The position numbers and the translations under genes are program-made. From positions 1-64,000 of the forward strand of contig NZ_MDEB01000008.1 of NCBI RefSeq assembly GCF_002939945.1: a DNA stretch of 64,000 nucleotides, written 5' to 3'. The notes under the pieces are model-generated. The model did not search any database, was not told the DNA's origin, and saw only the letters and a program-made list of their open reading frames with translations. The DNA comes from Xanthomonas arboricola pv. populi. GTDB lineage: Bacteria; Pseudomonadota; Gammaproteobacteria; Xanthomonadales; Xanthomonadaceae. Below, in pieces: positions 51,407-60,800 of the stretch. The stretch's first letter is position 1; every line of letters begins with the position of its first letter.

Positions 51407-53224
51407 TCAGCCGTCGATCTGCGTGGCCAGCCCCTGTGCGATCGCCTCGCGCATGATGCGTTGGGCTTCCTTGTCGGCACGGACGCTGGCGGCGGCCTGC
51501 TGGCTGGCCAGATCTGCCTGCTCGGTGGCGAGCGCCGCCTGCTGCCTGGCCAGCGCCTGCATCCGCTGTTGGGCGCCGCTGCGCTGCATGGCCTGTTCGG
51601 CCTGACGTACTGCGCGTTCTGCTTCCCGCGCCGCACGCTCGGCGGCCTGCTGTGTGCGCGCATCCGTGTCGAGCAAGGATGCATTGACGTGCTTTGCGGC
51701 CGCGTCGGCAGCACGTGCACCCAGCTCACCCATCTGCGCACCCAACTCGCCCTGCTGCTCGCCGAGCTCGCCCTGGCGCTCGCCCAGCGCGCCCTGCGCC
51801 TGGCCCAATTTGGTGATGGGCGCATACACCGCATTCAGGCGCTTGAAGGTGTCGGGATCGCGCACGACGTACTGCTTGCCATCCTTGCGGAACCACATCA
51901 GCTGGCCATCCTTGCCGGCCAGACGACGCACATGCTTGAGATCGTCCACCGAACCATTCATGACGCTGTCGTTGCCCTGCAGCAGCACGTAGGCATCGCG
52001 GTCGGGGTCATGCGACAGGTTGATCTGGCCGTGCGTGGAGGTGGTGGTGAACGTCTGGCTGGTGGATGACGCCGCTGCAGCCGGTGTGGCGGCGTTTGCC
52101 GGTGCGGCTGCAGCGGCGGCGGTGGCCGGTGCCACGGTGCTGGACACGCCGGTAGCTGGCTTGGCGGGTGCGGCCGCTGATGCGGCAGCAGCAGCCGGCG
52201 CGGCGGGCATCGCCACCAGGCGCAGCGGCAGCACGCCGGTGATGGCCACCGCGCCCAGGATCAGGGCCGCGCCAAACCGCGGGAACGAGGTCGGGTTCTG
52301 CAACATGAGCAATCTCCGTTTGAGGCTGAGGAAGGACGGCGAGGCGCTGGCCACGCCGCCATGCGGGCGCGGTGCCACGCCCAGTTGCAGCAACAGCTGG
52401 CCATAGTCGTGGCGGCAATGACGGTGGCCTGCGACCACCGCGGCATCGCAGGCGGCCTCGCGGGCAGTGGCGTATTCGCGCGCTGCCAGATGCACCAGCG
52501 GGTGGAAGAAGAACAGGTGCTGGGCCAGCGACGGCAGCAAGCCCCACCACAGATCGCGCCGACGCAGGTGGATCAGTTCATGCGTCAGCGCCATGTCCAG
52601 ATCGTCGTCGGCCATGTGCGGCAGGCGTGCGGCGGGCAGCAGCAACACCGGTCGCCAGGGGCCGATCAACTGCGGCGAGGCGATCTGCTGCGACAGCCGT
52701 ATGTCCGGCGGCTGCGACAGGCCATGTGCCTCTGCGGCCATGCGCAGTGCGGCGACCAGCGCACGATCGGTACACGGTGCGGCAGCGCGGACCAGGGCGC
52801 GGCTGCGTCGGTATGCGCGCAGTGTGCCGAGCGACATCACGGCAACGCCGGCAACCCACAGCGCGGCCAGCCACAGCGCCCAGGACGGGCCGGTTGCTCC
52901 CTGCAGCACGTCTGCGGCGCCCGCGCTGGCCACCGCGCTGGCACCGGATGCAGTGGCATTGGCCATCACCATCGGCGCAAGGCTATTGCCGGCAATCAAG
53001 GCAGGCGTGGACGTGGATGCGGGCAACACCGGCAACTGCAGCGGCGCGTTCCACAGCAGGCCGACCACCGCCTGCACTCCCACCAGCCACCACAGCCAGG
53101 TCTGCGTGGTGGCGGGCAGTCGCCGCACGCTGCGGCACAGCGCCCACACCGCCAACGCCAGCACCGCGGTCTGCACGCTGGTGGCGCCAAGTTTCCATAA
53201 CAGCGATTCGATCAGTGGAGACAT
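51407..53224 (-). CDS. BlaR1/MecR1-type M56 sensor protease
   Basis: 605 residues. N-terminal membrane helices (about 12-30, 42-60, 114-135) and an M56 metalloprotease domain with HELIH (215-219) and Glu256 in REAACDAAV; one more helix near 315-335. Then an Ala/Pro-rich stretch and a C-terminal region with repeats (GQAQGALGERQGELGEQQGE) that should form a long coiled coil. It lacks the penicillin-binding sensor domain of BlaR1, so the signal is different. It follows the BlaI-like gene on one transcript; such proteases cleave the repressor after a signal. Confidence 0.87.
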   Translation of the reverse strand: MSPLIESLLWKLGATSVQTAVLALAVWALCRSVRRLPATTQTWLWWLVGVQAVVGLLWNAPLQLPVLPASTSTPALIAGNSLAPMVMANATASGASAVASAGAADVLQGATGPSWALWLAALWVAGVAVMSLGTLRAYRRSRALVRAAAPCTDRALVAALRMAAEAHGLSQPPDIRLSQQIASPQLIGPWRPVLLLPAARLPHMADDDLDMALTHELIHLRRRDLWWGLLPSLAQHLFFFHPLVHLAAREYATAREAACDAAVVAGHRHCRHDYGQLLLQLGVAPRPHGGVASASPSFLSLKRRLLMLQNPTSFPRFGAALILGAVAITGVLPLRLVAMPAAPAAAAASAAAPAKPATGVSSTVAPATAAAAAAPANAATPAAAASSTSQTFTTTSTHGQINLSHDPDRDAYVLLQGNDSVMNGSVDDLKHVRRLAGKDGQLMWFRKDGKQYVVRDPDTFKRLNAVYAPITKLGQAQGALGERQGELGEQQGELGAQMGELGARAADAAAKHVNASLLDTDARTQQAAERAAREAERAVRQAEQAMQRSGAQQRMQALARQQAALATEQADLASQQAAASVRADKEAQRIMREAIAQGLATQIDG

Positions 53225-53227
53225 GGC

Positions 53228-53614
53228 TTAATCCTCCTTGCGCTGCGATTGCAGCTTGGCGACCAGTGCTTCGAGCTCGGCCAGTTCGCTATCGCTGACC
53301 TCGGCGCGCTGCGACATCCACGCCACGAACGGCGACACCGAGCCCTGCAAGGTCTTCTCCACGAACTGCCCCACCGCGCCACGCACCACGTCGTCCTGGC
53401 CGGCGGTGGCGCTGTAGCGGTACATGCCATCCACCTGCTTACGGCGCAAAAAACCCTTGGCGCGCAGCCGCTCCATCATGGTCAGCACGGTCGAGCGCGC
53501 CAGCCCGCGCGGCTCACCGAACGCGGCCGCCACTTCGCCAACGCTCGTGTGCCGTTGTTCTTCGATGTGTTGCAGCAGGGCCAGCTCCTGGTCCCCGATG
53601 GTCTTGCCACGCAT
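53228..53614 (-). CDS. BlaI/MecI/CopY-type repressor
   Basis: 128 residues with an N-terminal winged helix (MRGKTIGDQELALLQHIEEQ; LARSTVLTMMERLRAKGFL) and a C-terminal dimer region, as in BlaI. These repressors bind paired TACA-x2-TGTA-like sites and are cleaved by the neighbouring M56 protease. Start is placed at MRGKTIGD. The M56 gene starts four bases after its stop. Two operator-like palindromes lie directly upstream. Confidence 0.9.
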   Translation of the reverse strand: MRGKTIGDQELALLQHIEEQRHTSVGEVAAAFGEPRGLARSTVLTMMERLRAKGFLRRKQVDGMYRYSATAGQDDVVRGAVGQFVEKTLQGSVSPFVAWMSQRAEVSDSELAELEALVAKLQSQRKED

Positions 53615-53625
53615 GCCGCTCTCCT

Positions 53626-53670
53626 TGACTACAGTTGTCGCTACCGTAAGCGTGACGACAGCTGTAGTCA
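53626..53670. promoter_or_regulatory. Twin BlaI-type operators
   Basis: TGACTACAGTTGTCG (53626-53640) and CGACAGCTGTAGTCA (53656-53670) are inverted copies with one mismatch, each containing an ACA-x2-TGT core, with 15 bases between. They sit 12 bases upstream of the BlaI-like gene and presumably repress it and the M56 gene. Confidence 0.75.
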
Positions 53671-53759
53671 ATAGGTCGGATGGCAGGGGACCAGTACGGA
53701 TGAAGGACTGGGCGGCGGAGTTAACGACTGCTATCGGCTTCAGGCATCGTTTCCCGGAC

Positions 53760-53823
53760 TTCGTCGCCCCCCAGCTCACTTCGTCAGATCGCGTGCCCTC
53801 TCGTGCGCCTGCTCAGCTATCTT
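53760..53823 (+). promoter_or_regulatory. Candidate imperfect PIP box with -10 element
   Basis: TTCGT (53760-53764), exactly 15 bases, TTCGT (53780-53784); then 33 bases and TATCTT (53818-53823). HrpX of Xanthomonas binds TTCGB-N15-TTCGB (B = C, G or T) with a YANNNT -10 box about 30-32 bases further. The protease gene starts 67 bases after the -10. By chance one such match in a window this size is not surprising, so position is the main support. Confidence 0.4.
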
Positions 53824-53889
53824 GTGGCGGGATCTACAAACGCGTTGCAGATGGGCCCCAGATCAAGACCTACAAGGAAGTGCGGGTAC

Positions 53890-54720
53890 ATGAAACGCTG
53901 GCTGTTTGTCGCTTTGCTCACCCTTTCGTTCGCGGCGCAGGGCGTTGTCGTCCGTGCCGATGTTGACGACTCAAAATATCGAATCGATCAATCGGCGTTT
54001 CCGGCTCTGGCGGACATGCCAGGCGAGGGGCATGGCGTCCTCATCGCGCCAAAGTGGGTCATCACCGCCGCACACGCGGCTCCCATGGAAGGCATGGACG
54101 CGGAGGTGGCCATCAACGGGAATGCCTACAAAGTTGCTCGGGTATTCGTCCACCCCGGCTACAAGCGCATGCCCGACGCATTGGGCCAAGAAGCGTTGAA
54201 GTCGGGCGACCCGTCAAGAATTCACGCCTTTCTGGCAAGTTCGGATGACATCGCGTTGATCGCGTTGGACGCGCCTGTCGAGCAAGTTGCACCGGTCGCT
54301 CTCTATCGAGGCAGCGATGAGGTCACGGAAGTCGCCATGTTTGTAGGAAAGGGGGCGACCGGCAATGGCATTGAAGGGCAGATTCCCAACTCTCCACATC
54401 GTGGCGCGCTGAGGCGGGCGTACAACGCCATTACTGGCGCCAACGACCGCTATCTCTGGTATCGATTCGATCCCCCCGCACAAGGCCTGCCACTCGAAGG
54501 TGTGTTGGGAAGCGGTGACAGCGGCGGCCCCCTCGTTGTGCAAGGTCGGGGCGCTTGGCGACTCATCGGGCTGGGATCGTGGATCACGGCCGTTCCGGAA
54601 CACGCGCTAGAGGCTGGCTTCTATGGGCAAATGGTCTACAACGTGCGCATCTCGCGATATGTCACCTGGATCGATGACGTGATGTGCGCGACAGATGGAG
54701 CCTCCTGTGCGGGGAACTAG
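53890..54720 (+). CDS. Secreted trypsin-like serine protease
   Basis: 276 residues with a signal peptide (1-24). Chymotrypsin-fold catalytic residues are present: His62 (VITAAHA), Asp120 (DDIALIAL), Ser211 (GSGDSGGPL). The zymogen start is not the usual IVGG, and only two cysteines lie near the C-terminus. It should be secreted to the periplasm or medium, possibly through the type II pathway. A PIP-box-like sequence lies upstream, suggesting control with virulence genes. Confidence 0.88.
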   Translation: MKRWLFVALLTLSFAAQGVVVRADVDDSKYRIDQSAFPALADMPGEGHGVLIAPKWVITAAHAAPMEGMDAEVAINGNAYKVARVFVHPGYKRMPDALGQEALKSGDPSRIHAFLASSDDIALIALDAPVEQVAPVALYRGSDEVTEVAMFVGKGATGNGIEGQIPNSPHRGALRRAYNAITGANDRYLWYRFDPPAQGLPLEGVLGSGDSGGPLVVQGRGAWRLIGLGSWITAVPEHALEAGFYGQMVYNVRISRYVTWIDDVMCATDGASCAGN

Positions 54721-54853
54721 CCAACGCGGCTGCCCTTAGCGCGTGCCAGGAAGAAACCATAGCGACGAAGCCGCCTGCCTTCACATGCGCCACCGGGCCA
54801 GCGCGCATGATCACAACCTCTAGCGGCGCATATGCTGCACAGGTCACGTCTCG

Positions 54854-57800
54854 ATGCCGCCACAGCGGAAGGCTTCTGCGTTCTCCCTCTGGTGGCAGTC
54901 GATTACGCAGCCAGCAGCCACACTGCACCAGTCTCCGGTCGATCCAGCGCCACAAGGCGCGGCCCTGTTCGGCGACGAACAGATGCAAGCGCTGGGACAG
55001 GCCCTGGCGCAGGCACATGTGCTGCATACCGGGCCCACGCGCGAACTGCTGCTGGCGCAACTCAAATCCAACCAACGCTCGCTTGGCAGCACTGCCGCGC
55101 GATTGACCGAGATGGCCGCCGACGGGGTGCAATTGCACCCGGCCGGCGAATGGTTGCTGGACAATTATTATCTGGTCGAAGAACAGATGCGCCTGGCGCG
55201 TCAGCATCTTCCGCCCGGTTACAGCCGGCAATTGCCACGCTTGCGCACGCCCACCTCGGTGGGCCTGCCGCGCGTCTATGAGCTGGGCCTGCAGGTGGTG
55301 GCGCATGGCGACGGGCGCGTGGATGTCGTCACGCTGAGCCGTTTCATCGCCGCCTACCAACAGGTGGCACCGCTCAAGCTCGGCGAGTTGTGGGCGATTC
55401 CGATCATGTTGCGGCTGGCGCTGATCGACAACCTGCGCCGCATTGCCGACGACATCATGCACGATGGACGCGACAGCAGCCTGGCAGCGCATTGGGCGGC
55501 ATTGCTCAACGACACTGCCGCCACCCAGCCCAAGGATGTGGTGGTGGTGGTGGCCGACCTGGCGCGCTCGCAGCCGCCGGCGACCGGTGCATTCGTGGCC
55601 GAGCTGACGCGCGGCATCCAGGGCCGTGGGCCGGTGTTGTCGATGGCCAGCGCCTGGGTGGAGCAATGGCTGGCAAGCCAGGGCCACAGTGTGGAAGCGC
55701 TGGTGCACGCCGAAAGCCAGCGCCAGGCAGCCGAGCAGGTCTCGATCAGCAACAGCATCGGTAGCCTGCGGTTCCTGGATGAAATGGATTGGCGCGACTT
55801 CGTCGAGGCCATGAGCGTGGTCGAGCAGCGCTTGCGCAAGGATCCGGCCGACGTCTACGCACGCATGGATTTCCACACCCGCGATAGCTACCGGCATGTG
55901 GTGGAACAGCTGGCGCAGCGCCTGGAGCGCGACGAGCCGGCCGTGGCCGAGGCGGTACTGCAGTTGGCGGCGCACGCCGATGCCGCGACGCCGGTAGCCA
56001 GCCACGTGGGCTATTACCTGGTGGATGCGGGATTGCCGCGGCTGCGTGCCGCGCTGCGCGACCCAGCCGCGTCAGGTCTGCCGACACCACCTCGCCCACG
56101 CGCGCGTCGCGTTGCGCTGCCGGTCTACCTGTTGCCGATCGCCGCGATCGCATTGCTGTGGACCGGCGTGCTGCTGCAGGGCGTGAGCGCAGTGCCGCCA
56201 ACGCTGTGGTGGATCACCGCCGGCATCGCACTGCTGGCCGCCAGCGAGCTGGGCATTGCGCTGGTCAACTGGGTGGCAACGCTGTGGGTGCGCCCACGGC
56301 CGTTGCCGCGCATGGATCTGCGTGCCGGCATCACGCCCGATTGCCGCACGCTGGTGGTGATGCCGAGCATGCTGGCCAGTCACGAGGCCATCGACGAGCT
56401 GGTCGGTGCGCTGGAGGTGCATTACCTGGCCAACCGCGACGCACAGCTGTACTTCGCGCTGCTCACCGATTTCCTCGATGCCGGGCAGGCAGTGCTGCCT
56501 GCGGACATGGCGCTGGTGGCGCATGCGGCGCAGCACATCGACCGGCTCAACGCGGCCTATGCCGATGCGCACGGCGATCGTTTCTTCCTGCTGCACCGCG
56601 CACGCCAGTGGAACGCTGGCGAGGGCTGCTGGATGGGTGCAGAGCGCAAGCGCGGCAAGCTCGAAGCACTCAACCGCCTGCTCTGCGCCGACGACGTGCG
56701 GCAGCAGGCAGCCAGTGAATTCCTGCAGGTGCATGGCGATGTGGCCGCGCTGGTGCAGGTGCGCTATGTGATCACGCTCGACAGCGACACCCACCTGCCA
56801 CGGGATGCGGCACGCGCACTGGTCGGGGCGATGTCGCATCCGTTGAATGTGCCACGCATGGATGCATCCGGGCAGATCGTCGAGGCCGGTTACGGCATTC
56901 TGCAGCCCGGCCTGGGCACCGGCATGAGCGAGGGCGGCGAATCGCGGTTTGCACGCATGTTCGGCATCGAGCCGGGCATCGACCCGTACACCCGCGTGGT
57001 GTCGGACGTGTATCAGGATCTGTTCGGCGAAGGCTCCTTCATCGGCAAGGGCATCTATGCGGTGGCCACCTTCGAGCAGGTGCTGGCCGGCCGCTTCCCC
57101 GACAATCGCGTGCTCAGCCATGACCTGCTGGAAGGCTGTTATGTGCGTGCCGGGTTGCTCAGCGACGTGCGGTTGTACGAACGGCATCCGCAACGCTATG
57201 CCACCGATGCCAAGCGGCGCGCACGCTGGGTGCGTGGCGACTGGCAGTTGTTGCCATGGCTGTTGCCGTGGGTGCCCGACCGTGGCGGCCGACGCGCGCG
57301 CAATCCGCTGTCGTGGTTGTCGCGCGGCAAGTTGCTGGACAACCTGCGCCGCAGCCTGGTGGCACCGGCCGCCTTGGGTTTGTTGTTGATCGGCTGGCTG
57401 TGCTCGCCCACCCCCGTGCGCTGGACGCTATGGCTGCTGGTGCTGTGGCTGCTGCCGGGGTTGTGTTCGGCACTGTATGCGCTGGCGCATCCGCCCGAGG
57501 GCCTGGGACTGCGCCATCACGCGCGCCAGGTCGGGATGGGGCTGCGTCAGCACCTGCTGCGCACCGGCGTGGTGCTGGCCTGCCTGCCATTCGAAGCGGG
57601 GCTGCAGCTGTCGGCGATCGCCCGCACGCTGGTGCGAATGGCGATCACCCGGCGCCACCTGTTGCAGTGGGCGCCGTCCAGCGAGGTGGAGCGCAGCGCG
57701 CGCAGCGGCAATGCCGAGCAACAGCTGATGGCCGGCGCCGCCTGCAGTGCGGCCTTGGCGATCGCTGCGGTGGCGTGGTGGTCGCCGTTGGCGTTGTGGG

Positions 57801-60800
57801 CGGCATTGCCGCTGGGGCTGGCGTGGATGGGCGCGCCCTGGCTGATGGCCTGGCTGGGCGGGCAGCCCGCCGCGCCGGTGGCACAGTTGTCGCAGGAGCA
57901 GCGCGCCTTCCTCGGTGGATTGTCGCGGCGGACCTGGGCGTTCTTCGAGAGCCATTGCACTGCGCAGCACCACTGGTTGCCGCCGGACAACGTGCAGGAG
58001 TATCCGGTCACGGTGGTGGCCAACCGTACCTCGCCAACCAATATCGGCCTGGGCCTGCTGGCCAATCTGGCCGCCTACGATCTGGGCTACCTGACGGTGG
58101 CCGGCGTGATGACCCGCGTGGCCGCTACCTTGACCACGCTGGAAGCGCTGCCGCGTTATCGCGGCCATTTCTACAACTGGTACGACACCGAAACGCTGGT
58201 ACCGTTGTTGCCGCGCTACGTCTCCACCGTGGACAGCGGCAACCTGGTCGGGCATCTGTTGACGCTGCGGCAAGGGCTGCTGGCGCTGGTGGATGCACCG
58301 GCGGTGTCGATGGCGGTGTTCGATGGACTGGCCGATACCCTGGGCGTGCTGGCATCACACACGCAGACACGCAGCGACGCCGCCGCCGATGCGCTGGACG
58401 CAATGTCGCAAAGCCTGCGGAGCGTCCGCAGCCAGCCCGCGCCGAGCCTGCACCAGGCCGACCAGGCGCTGCGCCTGCTGCTGGCGCAGAGCCACACGCT
58501 CCTGGCACTGCTGCCGGGCAGCGACGACGACGAGCCGTGGCCGCAACGCTTGATCGACAGCTGCGCGGCGGCCCTGGCCGAGGTCGGCCATTGCGCAACC
58601 ATGCCTGCCGGTACCGATGCGCAGGCGACGCAAACGCTTGGCGACACCGTCGCCACGCTGCGGCAACTCGCCGCCAGCGACCACACACCCGGCGTGCAGA
58701 CCTGGGCGGCCGCACGCGTGCAGGAGCTGCAACGGCTTGCGCATATCGCCGGGCAACTGGCGCAGATGGACTACGACTTCCTCTACAGCCCCGCCCAGCA
58801 ATTGCTCTCGATCGGCTATAACGTCGACGACCATCGCCTGGACAGCGGGCATTACGATCTGCTCGCCTCCGAGGCACGCTTAGGCATCTTCGTGGCCATC
58901 GCCCAGGGCAAGCTGCCGCAGGACAGCTGGTTCGCACTCGGGCGCACGCTGACCGACACCGGCGCCGAACCGACGCTGCTGTCGTGGAGCGGCTCGATGT
59001 TCGAGTATCTGATGCCCGATCTGGTGATGCCCAGCTACCCGCAGACGCTGCTGAGCCGCTCGATGCGCGGTGCAGTGCAGGCGCAGATCCGCTACGGCAC
59101 CGCACGCGCGGTGCCGTGGGGGGTGTCCGAATCGGGCTACAACACGGTCGATACGCGACGCAATTATCAGTACCGCGCCTTCGGCGTGCCCGGCCTGGGG
59201 CTCAAGCGCGGCCTGGGCCAGGATCTGGTGATCGCCCCGTACGCCAGCGCAATGGCATTGATGGTCGAACCGGATGCGGCCTGCCGCAACCTGCAGCAGC
59301 TGCAGGCGCTGGGATTCGGCGGGCGCTTCGGCTTGTACGAGGCGATCGACTACACCCCGTCGCGGGTGCCGCGTGGCGAACAGCACGCGCTGGTGCGCTC
59401 GTTCATGTCGCATCACCAGGGCATGGCGCTGCTGGCGCTGGACCACGTGCTGCGCGATGCGCCGATGCAGCGGCGCTTTGTCGCCGACCCGCAGTTCCAG
59501 GCCACGCTGTTGCTGCTGCAGGAGCGCGCGCCGCGTGCCGGCGTGTACGTCAAAGGCCTGGCCGACGCGGCGCAACGCCCGGTGGCCGCCGAGGCGGGCA
59601 TGGCCTTGCGCATCCATCGCGACCCCAACCTGGCCCAGCCGGCGCTGCAATTGCTGTCCAACGGGCGTTACCACGGCATGCTGACCTCGGCCGGCGGTGG
59701 CTACAGCCGCGCGCGCGACATGGCGGTGACCCGCTGGCGCGAAGACGGCACCCGCGACCACTGGGGCACGTTCTGCTACCTGCGCGATGTGGACAGCGGC
59801 GCGGTGTGGTCGGCCGCGCATCAGCCCACCTGCGTACCGGTGGAGCGCTACGAGGCGATCTTTTCCGAGGCCAAGGCCGAGTTCAAGGGCAGCCACCAGC
59901 GCTACGACAGCCACCTGGAAATCGCCATTTCCGCCGAGGACGATGTGGAACTGCGCCGGCTGCGCATCCGCAACCGCTCGCGGCAGACGCGCGTGATCGA
60001 AATCACCACCTACGCCGAAGTGGTGCTTGCACCGGCGCAGGCCGACGAGGCGCATCCGGCCTTCAGCAACCTGTTCGTGCAGACCGAGATCCTGGCCGAC
60101 AAACAGGCGCTGCTGTGCACGCGGCGCCCGCGCGGGCATGACGAGGCGCAGCCGTGGATGCTGCATCTGGTGGCCGTGCACGATGCCGACGTGGCGTCGA
60201 TCTCCTACGAGACCGACCGCGCCGCGTTTGTCGGGCGCGGGCGCAGCACCCGCAATCCGCTGGCCCTGCGCGATCAGGCCAGCCTGTCCGGCGCGGCCGG
60301 CTCGGTGCTGGACCCGATCGTGGCGATCCGCTGCCGTATTTCGCTGGCACCGGATCAACAGGCGCAGGTGGACATGGTCTACGGCGTCGGCACCCAGCGC
60401 GCGGCCTGCACCGCGTTGATCGACAAGTACCGCGACCGCCGTCTGGCCGACCGCGTGTTCGACCTGGCGCTGACCCAGAGCCAGGTCACCCGCCGGCAGA
60501 TCAACGCCTCGCTGGAAGACGCGATGCTCTACGAGCGGCTGGCCGCACGCGTGCTGTTCGTCGACCCGCAATTGCGCGCCGACAACGAGGTGCTGCTGCA
60601 CAATCATCGCGGCCAGTCGGCGTTGTGGAGTCACGCCATCTCCGGCGATCTGCCGATCGTGCTGTTGCGCATCACCGACCCGGACAATCTGGAGCTGGTG
60701 CGCCAGCTGGTGCAGGCGCACGCGTACTGGCGCCTGAAAGGCCTGCGCGCGGATCTGGTGATCTGGAACGAGAGCCAGTCCGGCTATCGGCAATCGCTGC

